Shown: positions 9,707-19,626, numbered from the stretch's first letter. The stretch is 64,000 bases of DNA from Deltaproteobacteria bacterium (GCA_016875405.1 VGRJ01000011.1:1-64000), one strand, 5' to 3'. Program-made: numbers and translations. Notes: generated from the letters alone by a model not told the origin.

Positions 9707-12700
9707 GTCTCACCGACCTCTGCATCAAGCGGCCCGTCCTCGCGTGGATGATCATGCTGGCCGCGGTGGTCTTCGGGGTCGTCGCCGCCGCGCGCATCGG
9801 CATCAGCCAGATGCCCGACGTCGACTTCCCAATCATTTCCGTGTCGGTGACCCGCGAGGGCGCGGCGCCGGAGGTGATGGAGGGTGACGTCGTCGATCCG
9901 ATCGAGGAGGCGCTGGCTCAGGTCGAGGGCGTCAAGTCGATCACCAGCGTGTCGCGGCAAGGCAGCGCGAGCATCACCCTCGAGCTCGATCTCGCGCGCG
10001 GTGTCGACGCGGCCCTCCAGGACGTGCAGGCGCGGGTCTCTCAGGCCCAGCAGCGCCTGCCTCGCGACGTGGACCCTCCCGTCATCTCGAAGACCAACCC
10101 CGAGGACCAGCCGATCATGTGGATCGCGCTCTCGGGCCCGTATCCACGCCAGATGATCACCGATTACGCCCGCTACCGTCTGCGCGAAAAGCTGCAGACG
10201 GTGCCCGGCGTGGGCGAGGTGATGATGGGCGGCTACCTCGAGCGCAACGTGCGCGTGTGGGTCGACGCTCGCGAGCTCGAGCAGCGTCGCCTCACCGTGA
10301 ACGACGTCCTCCGCGCGCTCTCGCGGGAGCACGTCGAGCTGCCCGCGGGAAAGATCGAGACCGCGAACCGCGAGATCAAGCTCCGCGTACTCGGTGAGGC
10401 GGCGGATCTGGAGACGCTGCGGGGCATCGTCGTCGACCCGCGCGGGCCGGTCTGTTTGAGGGACGTCGCGATCGTCGAGGATGGCTTCGAGGACGCGAAG
10501 CGCGCTGCACGACGCAACGGCGAGCCCGCGCAGGGCGTCGGCGTGAAGAAGCAGCGCGGGTCGAACGCGGTCGCGGTGGCGAGTGGCGTCAGGCAGGCTC
10601 TCGCCGAGATCGAGAGGACGCTGCCCGAGGACATGAAGGCGCGCATCGTCTTCGACTCGACCAAGTTCATCGACGAGTCGGTCCACGACATCGAGTTTGA
10701 GCTGGTGCTGAGCATTCTGCTCACGGCCCTCGTTTGTTGGATGTTCCTCGGGTCGCTCTCGAGCACCTTGAACGTCCTGCTCGCGATCCCGATGTCGCTG
10801 CTCGGGACCGTCGCCGTCATCTACTTTCTCGGCTTCACGCTGAACACCTTCACGCTGCTCGCGCTCGCGCTCGCCGTCGGCATCGTCGTCGACGATGCGA
10901 TCATGGTGATGGAGAACATCTTCCGTCACTCCGAGCAGGGCAAGGACGGCGTCACGGCGGCGCGCGAGGGGACGAAGGAGATCACCTTCGCGGCGCTCGC
11001 AGCGACGCTTGCGGTGTGCGCCATCTTCATCCCGGTGGCCTTCATGAAGGGCGTGGTCGGGAAGTTCTTCCTGCAGTTCGGCGTCACGCTGTCGCTTGCG
11101 GTGCTGATCTCGTACGTCGAGGCGGTGACGCTCGCACCGGCCCGCTGCGCGCAGCTCCTCACGCGCGTCGCTCACGAGGAGCGGGGCCCCCTCGGGCGGC
11201 TCGTGGACCGCGGCTTTGACGCGTGCAAGGACGCTTACGCGTGGGCGCTCGAGCGAGGCTTACGGCGACCCTGGGTGGTCCTCGTCCTCACGGTGGCGTT
11301 GATGGCGGCGTCGGTCGCCACCATGAAGAGGCTCCCCAGCGAGTTCGTTCCCTCGCAGGACCAGGGGCGGCTCATGGTGCGCATGCAGACCGACGTGGGC
11401 GCGAACTTCGCGGAGATTGATCGCCTCTTCAAGCGCGCCGAGGACTTCGCGGCTACGCGCCCCGAGATCCACAGCACCTTCGCTGTGGTCGGTGGCTTTG
11501 GTGGCACCGGCGTGAACACCGGCGTGATGTTCGTGACGCTCACGCCGCATTCAGAGCGCACGGTGTCGCAGGCCGAGCTCATGGGGGCCCTCCGCAAGGA
11601 GCTCAACTCGTACCCGGGCCTGAAGGCGGTCGTGCTCGATCTGTCCCAGATGGGGTTCTCGGCCCAGCGAGGATTTCCCGTCGAGTTCTCGATCCGCGGG
11701 CGCGACTGGGAGAAGCTCGTCGCGAGCAGCGCGGCGCTCGAGCGGAAACTTGCCGAGACCGGGCTCGTCACCGATCTCGACTCAGATTACCAGCTCGGCG
11801 TCCCGGAGCTGCAGATCCTGCCGGATCGCGCGCGCAGCGCCGACGCAGGCGTCGCCGTCGAAGACATCGCGCGCACCTTGAACGCCCTCGTCGGCGGGGT
11901 TCGCGTCGGGCGCTACAACTCGGGGGGCCGAAGGCTCGACGTACGGGTTCGTATGTTGGCGGATCAACGCGGCTCGCCGGACGATCTCGGTCGTGTCCAG
12001 ATCCGGACCGCGCAGGGCGAGCTCGTCCCGCTCTCGTCGCTGGTCAAGCAGGAGGAGCTCCCCGCCTTGCAGGCGATCACGCGAATGGATCGGGAGCGCG
12101 CGATCAGCCTCTTCGCGAACATCGCGCCCGGTCACGCGCAGGAGGAGGTGCTCCGCAAGGTCGAGGAGCTCGGCAAGGGGCTCCCCGAGGGGCAGCGCCT
12201 CGTGCTCGGCGGCGCGAGCGCGTCGTTCCGAGAGACGGGCCAGAGCCTCGCCTTCGCGCTGCTGCTCGGGATCGTGGTCGCGTACATGATCCTCGGCGGT
12301 CAATTCAACTCGTTCCTCCACCCTGTGACCGTGCTCACGATCTTGCCGCTGTCGCTTGCGGGAGCGGTGTTCGCGCTCGCGCTCGCGGGGAAGTCCCTCA
12401 ACATGTTCAGCATGATCGGGATCCTCCTCCTCATGGGGATCGTGAAGAAGAACTCGATCATCCTCGTGGACTACGCGAACCAGCTCCGTGAGGAGCGTGG
12501 GCTCGGCGCGCTCGACGCGATGCGTGAGGCCGGACCGCTTCGCCTGCGCCCCATTCTGATGACCAGCCTTGCGACGATGATGGCGGCAGTCCCCGCGATC
12601 CTCTCCTTGGGCGCCGGCTCCGAGACGCGCGCGCCGATGTCGGTGGCGGTGCTCGGCGGCCTCGTCGTCTCGACGATCTTGAGCCTGCTCGTCGTCCCGG

Positions 12701-12777
12701 CCTTTTACGTGGTGGCCGATCGCGCGGCAGGCTTCGCGTCGCGGCTCACGCGCCGACGGACGACTGGGGCAGCGTGA
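9703..12777 (+). CDS. RND/HAE1-family efflux permease (AcrB-like)
   Basis: 1024 aa; TM4 GIVVDDAIMVMENI Asp-Asp relay; GIVKKNSIILVDYANQLR; overlaps the adaptor stop. Confidence 0.95.
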   Translation: MSLTDLCIKRPVLAWMIMLAAVVFGVVAAARIGISQMPDVDFPIISVSVTREGAAPEVMEGDVVDPIEEALAQVEGVKSITSVSRQGSASITLELDLARGVDAALQDVQARVSQAQQRLPRDVDPPVISKTNPEDQPIMWIALSGPYPRQMITDYARYRLREKLQTVPGVGEVMMGGYLERNVRVWVDARELEQRRLTVNDVLRALSREHVELPAGKIETANREIKLRVLGEAADLETLRGIVVDPRGPVCLRDVAIVEDGFEDAKRAARRNGEPAQGVGVKKQRGSNAVAVASGVRQALAEIERTLPEDMKARIVFDSTKFIDESVHDIEFELVLSILLTALVCWMFLGSLSSTLNVLLAIPMSLLGTVAVIYFLGFTLNTFTLLALALAVGIVVDDAIMVMENIFRHSEQGKDGVTAAREGTKEITFAALAATLAVCAIFIPVAFMKGVVGKFFLQFGVTLSLAVLISYVEAVTLAPARCAQLLTRVAHEERGPLGRLVDRGFDACKDAYAWALERGLRRPWVVLVLTVALMAASVATMKRLPSEFVPSQDQGRLMVRMQTDVGANFAEIDRLFKRAEDFAATRPEIHSTFAVVGGFGGTGVNTGVMFVTLTPHSERTVSQAELMGALRKELNSYPGLKAVVLDLSQMGFSAQRGFPVEFSIRGRDWEKLVASSAALERKLAETGLVTDLDSDYQLGVPELQILPDRARSADAGVAVEDIARTLNALVGGVRVGRYNSGGRRLDVRVRMLADQRGSPDDLGRVQIRTAQGELVPLSSLVKQEELPALQAITRMDRERAISLFANIAPGHAQEEVLRKVEELGKGLPEGQRLVLGGASASFRETGQSLAFALLLGIVVAYMILGGQFNSFLHPVTVLTILPLSLAGAVFALALAGKSLNMFSMIGILLLMGIVKKNSIILVDYANQLREERGLGALDAMREAGPLRLRPILMTSLATMMAAVPAILSLGAGSETRAPMSVAVLGGLVVSTILSLLVVPAFYVVADRAAGFASRLTRRRTTGAA

Positions 12778-14148
12778 CCACGGAGGTCGCGCCGCCGCCG
12801 TCGGTGCGTCGGTGCTTGATCGTCCCGAGGTGCGCCTCGACGATGCGCTAAACGATGGTCAGGCCGAGGTCCGTGCCCTGCGCGCGCGTCGCGAAGAACG
12901 GCGAGAAGAGCCGGGCTGCGTTGTCGTCGGACACGCCCGGCCGACGGTCGGCGACGGCGATCGTGACGGCCCGCCCCTCGCTTCCCGCGGTGACGTCGAT
13001 GTCGATCGCGGGGCCCTCGACCTGCAACGCGTTCTCGATCAACCTTGCGAGCGCGTGGCGCACGAGCTGCTCGTCGCAGCGGACTTCGCTGAGGGCGTCG
13101 TCGAGCGAGCTGCTCAGTCGGTGCGGGGAGGGCGCGGCGGTGCGAGCGAGCTCCACGGCGGACTGAACGAGCGCGCGAGTGTCGGCCGCTTGCGGGCGCA
13201 GCGTGACGGGGCGCGTGAAATCGAGGAAGTCGTCGACGAGGCGCCGAAGTCGGTCGGCCTCCTCTTGGAGGCTGTCGAGCAGCTCGTTCGTCTGCGTGCT
13301 CTTCGTCGCGCCGAGCTCGCGCCGGAGGCCCGTCAGCGCGTTGAACATCACCGCGAGGGGGTTGCGCACCTCGTGGGCGACGACCGCCGACATCTCACCG
13401 ACCGCGGCGAGTCGCTCAGGGGCGACCAGCTCACGCTGGGCCGCCGCGAGCTTGGTCGCGGACTCGTCGAGCGCGCGCGTCGTCTCGATGAAGCGCGGGA
13501 CGAGCGCGGGGCCGACCGACAAGACGACCACCAACAGCGCGAGATCGAGCACGTAAGGCCTTCGCGTCACCCGCGCGGTGGCCAAGCGGTCGAGGATCGC
13601 GCCTGTCGTCAGGGTCGCGAGTCCGACGAGCTGCGGCAGCAAGCGCCGGTCGCCGCGGTAGACCGCGCGAGCGTAGCGCGCGACGAGCGCGCCGATGGCG
13701 ACGCAGGAGTAGGCGTAGGCCACGATCCCGAGGGGGGGCGGGACGGCGTCGCGGTAGACGAGCCCGAACCAAGCCTCTCGGTCGACGACCACGTTGCTGA
13801 CGAGGAGGCCCGGGACCCACGCGAGCGCGGCAAAGCACCGGGCCACCAGGATCCCCCCGCGCGCGAGGCGCGAGTCACGGCCCGGCGAGTTGTCGATGTC
13901 GTTGGCGACCCACGAGGCGCCGTGCAGCCCTGCGACCGAAAGCGTGAAGCGCGCCGCGAGCTTGATCGGCCCCTCGCTCGCGCGCCGACGATCGCGTTGC
14001 CCGCGCCGAAGAGCGCCGCGAGGAACGACGCGGCCGCGAAGCAGCGCAGCGTCGATTGCCGAGCCCCCCGCACTACCGCGACCGTGACCACTCCGACGAT
14101 GACGCTGATGAGCGCGGTCGCGATCGACAGCACGGACGCGGGAGACAT
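12746..14148 (-). pseudogene. Membrane sensor histidine kinase disrupted by a frameshift and an in-frame amber codon
   Basis: TM N-terminus MSPASVLSIATALISVIVGV… in one frame; from about 13971-13989 the coding frame shifts to …GPIKLAARFTLSVAGLHG…; HisKA VVAHEVRNPLAVMFNAL and HATPase N box intact; TAG at 12850-12848 precedes in-frame RIVEAHLGTIKHRRTDGGGATSVVTLPQSSVGA*. Confidence 0.85.
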
Positions 14149-14224
14149 GCGACGAAGAGCATGCTGCTAGCGGAGTCCGTGCGGCATGGGACCCGAGCGT
14201 CGCGAGGGCGCGGTGCCGGCTGGG

Positions 14225-14656
14225 TCAACCCTCCGTCGCGAGCACCGCCGTCGCCGCAAGCCCGAGGCCGACGCCGACGAGGCGGCGCACGGAGAGCGTC
14301 TCATCGAAGAAGAGCGGCGCACACAGGGCCGCGAGCGCCACACCGCCTCCGAGCGCGATGGTTCCGGTACCCGCGACAGGGCCTCCGAGCCGCAGCGACA
14401 GGAACAGCAAGGTCACGCCGCCCGTGATGCCGAGGCCCGAGAGCGCGGACCACAAGACGCCCGCCTGCGTCGTCGCCACGGCGTCGCGCGAGCCGGCGAG
14501 GTACACGACGACGAGCCCCGCGGCGGCCGCGAGCTCGAGCACGAGGCCGCCGAGCGCATCGCCGATGCGACCGGAGGCCGCGCGCAGCATGAGGTAGTGG
14601 GCGCCGAAGCACAGGCTCGCGGCGAGCGCGGCGAGCGACCAAGGGGCGAGGCTCAT
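14225..14656 (-). CDS. EamA/DMT-like small-molecule transporter, half-size (about 143 aa)
   Basis: MSLAPWSLAALAASLCFGAHYLMLRAASG…GGPVAGTGTIALGGGVALAALCAPLFFDETLSVRRLVGVGLGLAATAVLATEG; four predicted hydrophobic helices. Confidence 0.75.
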   Translation of the reverse strand: MSLAPWSLAALAASLCFGAHYLMLRAASGRIGDALGGLVLELAAAAGLVVVYLAGSRDAVATTQAGVLWSALSGLGITGGVTLLFLSLRLGGPVAGTGTIALGGGVALAALCAPLFFDETLSVRRLVGVGLGLAATAVLATEG

Positions 14657-14660
14657 CGGG

Positions 14661-15668
14661 TCACTGTACGCCGTGGACGGTCTTGATCGCGTGCTCGTGG
14701 ACCTTGAACTCGGAGGCGTCATGGAGCGGATCCTTGAACCAGAAGCGCTTCCACGCGGCCCGGAGTCGCGCAGGTTTGTCCTCGCGCAGGGCCTCCTCGG
14801 GGAAGGCGTACTCGGTGACGGCGTTGAGGGCCGCGGCCGCGTAATTTCGCTCGTCGCCCACGGCGACGCCGAGCGACGAGAGGGCCTCTTGGAGCGCGGC
14901 GAGCTGCTTCTTGCGCGTGCGCTCGACGATCGTGCGCGGGTCGATGCCGAGCACGCGCAGGTCCTTCTCCATGAACTTCAGCTCGGCCATCGCGAGCGCC
15001 ATCAGGCGCACCTGAAATCCGAAGAGCGCGGCGATCTCGCGCTTGCTCATCTTGGCGAGGAAGCTCGGCAGGTACTGCATCCCGAGACCGACGTGGCGCG
15101 CCTCGTCGCGCTCGTAGTAGCGAAGGAGCTCACACAGGACGGGCTCGATGCCGCTCTCGCGCACGGTCTGGAAGATGGTGAGCGCGATCGGCTCGACCAT
15201 TAGCTGCATTCCGAGGAGCTTGTAAGGGAGCTGGTCGGCTTCGAGGACGAGGTCCAGCAACGCCTGTGGCGCGCGGTCGAGCGGCTCTACCTTATAGTCG
15301 AGCTCCTTCAGGTAGTCGTACATCACGTAGAAGTGGCGCGCCTCGTCGAAGGCCTGGCTCGTCGCCGCCATCTTCGCCTCGAGCGGGACGAGGCGGTCGG
15401 CGAGCTGCGACGAGATCTTCCAGGCCGCGAGCTCACCCCAAAGGATGATCGCGAAGACCTGCATGAGGGGCTTTCGCTTGTCGGGATCGAGGCGTACGCC
15501 CCCGTGCTTTTCAAGCAGCATCGGCAGGATGTCCTTGCCGTCCCAGGCCATCTCTTGCCCGCGGTGGTAGATGCGCTCGCACTTCTCGAGCCGGCGGGCC
15601 TCCTCCGCGTCGCGGACGAGGTCGAACATGTCGTAGCGGATCTGCGACGAACCGAAGCCTGGGATCAT
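14661..15668 (-). CDS. Ferritin-like di-iron protein (putative di-iron oxygenase/oxidase)
   Basis: Helical protein with two DEARH motifs: QAFDEARHFYVMYDYL and RYYERDEARHVGLGMQYL. Start at MIPGFGSSQIRYDMF (cat at 15666-15668). Confidence 0.8.
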   Translation of the reverse strand: MIPGFGSSQIRYDMFDLVRDAEEARRLEKCERIYHRGQEMAWDGKDILPMLLEKHGGVRLDPDKRKPLMQVFAIILWGELAAWKISSQLADRLVPLEAKMAATSQAFDEARHFYVMYDYLKELDYKVEPLDRAPQALLDLVLEADQLPYKLLGMQLMVEPIALTIFQTVRESGIEPVLCELLRYYERDEARHVGLGMQYLPSFLAKMSKREIAALFGFQVRLMALAMAELKFMEKDLRVLGIDPRTIVERTRKKQLAALQEALSSLGVAVGDERNYAAAALNAVTEYAFPEEALREDKPARLRAAWKRFWFKDPLHDASEFKVHEHAIKTVHGVQ

Positions 15669-16396
15669 GACGGTTGCTCCGTGGTTTGGCGTGTGGATGT
15701 GCGGGGGCGCGCCTTGGGGCGCGGAGGACGGCGGTCGGACCGCTTGGCGGGCTTGGGCTCGACGAGCCCGAGGTAGCGGACGCACAGCTCGGCGAGCTCG
15801 GCCGCGACGTCGTCGTCGCTCTCGCGCGGCTTCGCGTGACCAGCGGCGACCGCGCGCAGCTCGAGCGCTCCGAAGACGAGCCACACGGCGGTGCGCACAG
15901 CGGCGGCCGGGTCCGGCCTGTCGACGGTCGCGCCGCGCGCGCGGAGGAGCGCGAGCACGAGCCCCGAGACACGCCCGAGCAGCCGATCGCCAAGGAGCCC
16001 GAGGGCGGGCAAGGTGGGCATCCGGGTCAGCATCGCGCCGAGGAGGCCACGCTTCTCGTGGAGCACGTCGACGAGGAAACGCAGCATCGTCTCGAGCGCC
16101 TCTCGAAGCGGGACTCCGTCCCAGCGCGCGGGCTCGAGCGCGACGACTGCGGTGGCCTCCGCCTGCTCGTCGAAGCGCTCGAAGAGGTAGCGCAGCAAGC
16201 CCTCCTTGTCGTGAAAGCGCGCGTAGAAAGCGCCCACCGAGGAGCCCGCGCGCCGCGCAATTTCGGACACGCTCGCCCCCTCGAGCCCACCTTCGGCGAG
16301 GACCGCCTCGGCCGCGTCCAGCAGGCGCTCGAGCGTCTCCCGGCTACGCGCCTGCTGCGGGGTGCGGACCCATTCAAGTTTGTGCGGCGAGGTCAT
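15665..16396 (-). CDS. TetR-family transcriptional regulator
   Basis: RSRETLERLLDAAEAVLAEGGLEGASVSEIARRAGSSVGAFYARFHDKEGLL is a canonical TetR HTH; 4-bp overlap with the di-iron gene. Confidence 0.92.
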   Translation of the reverse strand: MTSPHKLEWVRTPQQARSRETLERLLDAAEAVLAEGGLEGASVSEIARRAGSSVGAFYARFHDKEGLLRYLFERFDEQAEATAVVALEPARWDGVPLREALETMLRFLVDVLHEKRGLLGAMLTRMPTLPALGLLGDRLLGRVSGLVLALLRARGATVDRPDPAAAVRTAVWLVFGALELRAVAAGHAKPRESDDDVAAELAELCVRYLGLVEPKPAKRSDRRPPRPKARPRTSTRQTTEQPS

Positions 16397-16423
16397 CGGC
16401 GACGAGAGGAGAGAGCCAGAATG

Positions 16424-16449
16424 AGAATCAGAATTCGAATTTTGATTCT
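16424..16449. promoter_or_regulatory. 26-bp near-perfect AT-rich palindrome, putative TetR operator
   Basis: AGAATCAGAATTCGAATTTTGATTCT; only one mismatched pair of positions about the centre at 16436/16437; 28 bp upstream of the tetR start. Confidence 0.7.
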
Positions 16450-16521
16450 AGCGCTGGTCGGGCCGGTGTCAACCCGAGCGTCGTCCTCGAACGGCGGAGG
16501 TCGCCCCGCTCGAGTGACGCC

Positions 16522-17291
16522 GTGGCGTTTGAGGAGCTCCGCGTTGGCTTCGAGACTGGCAACCTGGTCCTCCTGCGGCGGATCGGGGCCGGGGCGATGG
16601 GGACGGTCTGGCTCGCCGAGCACCGGACGCTCCGGACGCGCGTCGCCGTGAAGTTCGTGACCGAAGAGCTCCTGCTCGGCGACCCTGTCGCGCTCGAGCG
16701 CTTCGCGCGCGAGGCGGAGATCCTCGCCAGACTGAAGAGCCCGCACATCGTCCAGGTGCTGGACCGTGCGATGACGAACAGCGGCGTGCCCTACCTGGTC
16801 ATGGAGCTGCTCGAGGGGGAGACGCTGTCTCGCCACCTCGCGCGCAGGGGGCCCACGTCACTCGCGATCGTTCGGCGCGTCGTGGAGCACGTTGCCAAGG
16901 CCCTCACGAAGGCACATGCGCTCGGCGTCGTGCATCGCGACATCAAGCCGGACAACATCTTCCTCGCGCGTACCGACGAGGGTCTCGTCTGCAAGGTGGT
17001 GTCGGCCTCGGCGCGGCAGGCCTCGTCGCAGGGGCGGTCGCCGGGTTGATGACATTTGTCAAGGTCGGTCAGCTCGGCGACGCGTGCCCGGGAGGTCGTT
17101 GCCCGGGGAGCGCGCGCAATCTGCATGCGTCGATGGTGACCTCGGCCACGGTCGCGGATGTGGCGCTCCCCATCGGTGCAGCGCTCGTCGGTGCCGGGCT
17201 CGTCGGCGTTGTGGTGACGAGGCCTTCGGACTCGAAGCTCAGCGTGAGCCTCGCTCCGAGGGGCGTCGTCGTCGAAGGGAGGTTCTGGTGA
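16522..17291 (+). pseudogene. Ser/Thr kinase N-terminal half joined out of frame to the C-terminus of an unrelated membrane protein
   Basis: Kinase motifs GAGAMGTVWLAEH, AVKF, HRDIKPDNIF, then loss before DFG and a stop at 17049. The other frame continues GVGLGAAGLVAGAVAGLMTFVKVGQLGDACPGG…ATVADVALPIGAALVGAGLVGVVVT…VVVEGRFW* to 17291. Confidence 0.75.
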
Positions 17292-17977
17292 GCGCGCGAA
17301 GCGGCGGTCTCGTGGTCGTCTCGCTGGGGCTCACGGCATGTCAGGGGCTCGCCGGTGGAGGCGATTTCGAGTTCACGTCAGCGTCGAGCGCGTCCTGCGT
17401 CGAGGTCGCGTCGTCGGTCGCGGTCTCGAGCGTTGCCTCGTCTGTCTCGGCGTCTTCTTCCTCGTCCGCGTCGACGGGCGGAGGCGGAGACGGTGGAGCA
17501 GGTGGCGCGTCGTCGGTCGCCTCGTCGGGGAGCGCCTCGTCGGGGAGCGGGCCTGCCTGCGGCGATGACCTCGCGCCCGTCGGAGGCGCGTGCCCGGCGG
17601 CCTGCACAGACTGCGTGAACGGCGTGTGTCGGATCGCGTGTGACAGGTCGTCTGGCTGCATGCTCGCGACACTCGCTTGTCCCAAGGGATTTCGCTGCAC
17701 GGTCGAGTGCACGAACGACGACGCCTGCTCAATGGCGACCATCGATTGCCCGGACGCCCACTCCTGCTCGCTCGTGTGCAACGGAGCCGCGGCATGCAAG
17801 GACGCGAAGCTCCTCTGCGCGGACGACGCGCCCTGCGGGGCGACGTGCGGCTCGACCACGGCCTGCAACGGCCTCACGATCGACTGCGGCGCCGAGAAGT
17901 GCAGCGCCATGTGCGGCGCGGGCTACAAGACGCCCACCGTAACGTGCGGCTCGTCGTGCAGCTGTACGCCCTGCTGA
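17288..17977 (+). CDS. Cys-rich putative lipoprotein with 23-residue periodic cysteine repeats
   Basis: GTG start; lipobox-like LTACQG; Ser/Ala/Gly linker; C-x6-C-x5-C-x3-C-x5 periodic region. Confidence 0.75.
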   Translation: MSARSGGLVVVSLGLTACQGLAGGGDFEFTSASSASCVEVASSVAVSSVASSVSASSSSSASTGGGGDGGAGGASSVASSGSASSGSGPACGDDLAPVGGACPAACTDCVNGVCRIACDRSSGCMLATLACPKGFRCTVECTNDDACSMATIDCPDAHSCSLVCNGAAACKDAKLLCADDAPCGATCGSTTACNGLTIDCGAEKCSAMCGAGYKTPTVTCGSSCSCTPC

Positions 17978-18011
17978 GCTCCGCGGTGTGTGGCGTCCGC
18001 TTCGCGTGCCG

Positions 18012-18893
18012 TCAGACGACGAGGCCGTTGGCGACGCGCAACAAGTAATCGCCGTAGCCGCTCTTCACGAGTGGCTCGGCCAGCGCGCGCAGCTCCTCCG
18101 CGTCGATCCAGCCCATGCGGAAGGCGACCTCCTCCGGGGCTGCGATCTTCAGCCCCTGCCGGGACTCCACCGCCTGAACAAAGCTCGCGGCCTTGAACAA
18201 ATCGTCGTGTGTCCCGGTATCGAGCCAAGCGTAGCCGCGCCCAAGCGTCTCGACGCGGAGCTTCCCGCGCCCGAGGTAGACCTTGTTGACGTCGGTGATC
18301 TCGAGCTCGCCACGCGCGGAGGGCTTTAGGTTCGCGGCAATGTCGACGACGTCGTTGTCGTAGAAGTAGAGCCCCGTCACGGCGTAGTTCGACCGCGGGG
18401 CCTTCGGCTTCTCCTCGAGGCCCACGGCCTTGCCGGCCGCGTCGAACTCGACGACGCCGTATTGTTCCGGTTGGACGACGGGGTACGCGAAGACCGTGGC
18501 ACCTTCGCCACCTCGCGCCGCGCGTTGAAGGCTCTCCGAGAGCCCGTGCCCATAGAACACGTTGTCTCCGAGGATGAGCGCACAGCCGTCCGCGCCGATG
18601 AACTCACGTCCGATGAGGAACGCCTGCGCGAGCCCCTCGGGCTTCGGCTGCACTTCGTAGCGGAGACGGAGCCCCCAGGCCGAGCCATCGCCGAGCAGGC
18701 GCACGAACTGGCTCTGATCCTCGGGCGTCGTGATGACGAGGATGTCGCGGATCCCCGCGAGCATCAGCGTCGTCAGCGGGTAGTAGATCATCGGCTTGTC
18801 GTAGAGCGCGACGAGCTGCTTGCTGATCGCCTTGGTCACCGGATAGAGGCGCGTGCCCGAACCGCCCGCGAGGATGATCCCCTTCTCGATCAT
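18012..18893 (-). CDS. rfbA: Glucose-1-phosphate thymidylyltransferase
   Basis: [40 protein letters not shown]…[14 protein letters not shown]…[13 protein letters not shown]. Confidence 0.96.
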   Translation of the reverse strand: MIEKGIILAGGSGTRLYPVTKAISKQLVALYDKPMIYYPLTTLMLAGIRDILVITTPEDQSQFVRLLGDGSAWGLRLRYEVQPKPEGLAQAFLIGREFIGADGCALILGDNVFYGHGLSESLQRAARGGEGATVFAYPVVQPEQYGVVEFDAAGKAVGLEEKPKAPRSNYAVTGLYFYDNDVVDIAANLKPSARGELEITDVNKVYLGRGKLRVETLGRGYAWLDTGTHDDLFKAASFVQAVESRQGLKIAAPEEVAFRMGWIDAEELRALAEPLVKSGYGDYLLRVANGLVV

Positions 18894-18951
18894 GGGCAGA
18901 GCCGTACCACACCCGGCCTCGAGCGTCGTTGTCGCCCCGTTGCGACGAGCC

Positions 18952-19500
18952 TCAGTGAGGGAGCGCGCCTTCGGGCACGTCGCGGAGCCGAGGGTAGACG
19001 GCGTCCTTCGCCGAGAGCGCGGGAGCTTCGAGCGGCCAAGCGATGCCGAGGTCCGGGTCATTCCATAGGACGCCGTGCTCGTCGGTTGGCGAGTAGAGAT
19101 CGCTGCACTTGTAGGAGAAGAGGGCGTGCTCGCTCGTCACGCAGAAGCCGTGGGCGAAGCCTGCGGGGACGAAGAGCTGTCGGCGGTTCTCGGCGCTGAG
19201 CTCGACCATCACGTGTCGGCCGAAGGTCGGCGAGCCTTGGCGCACGTCGAGCGCGACGTCGACGACGGTCCCCTCGAGCACCTGGACCAGCTTCGCTTGC
19301 GGCCGCGGGTTCTGAAAGTGAAGGCCACGCAGGACGCCCCGCGCGGAGCGCGACACGTTGTCTTGGACGAAGTCGCACGCGATGCCGGCGGCGCGATAGC
19401 GCTCGGCGTGAAAGCTCTCGAAGAAGAAGCCTCGCGCGTCGCCGAACACCTTGGGCTCGATGATCAACACGCCAGGGAGCGCCGTCTCGATCACGTTCAT
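18952..19500 (-). CDS. rfbC: dTDP-4-dehydrorhamnose 3,5-epimerase
   Basis: [30 protein letters not shown]…[12 protein letters not shown]…[12 protein letters not shown]. Confidence 0.96.
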   Translation of the reverse strand: MNVIETALPGVLIIEPKVFGDARGFFFESFHAERYRAAGIACDFVQDNVSRSARGVLRGLHFQNPRPQAKLVQVLEGTVVDVALDVRQGSPTFGRHVMVELSAENRRQLFVPAGFAHGFCVTSEHALFSYKCSDLYSPTDEHGVLWNDPDLGIAWPLEAPALSAKDAVYPRLRDVPEGALPH

Positions 19501-19626
19501 GCCCTCCGGGATAGCGCGTCCGGGAAGCCGATTGAAGCGCGCGTCGGAGCGAACCTCGGGGTGGCGAGCGAGGGCCCCCGCTCCCCGACCTCCCGCGCCT
19601 CGCGGTCCTCGGGTAAGGTTCGCGGC

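Noticed and set aside
9433-11175. 580-aa antisense ORF opposite the RND permease
   Set aside because: Composition is His/Asp/Arg-biased mirror coding; the sense strand encodes a canonical RND protein.
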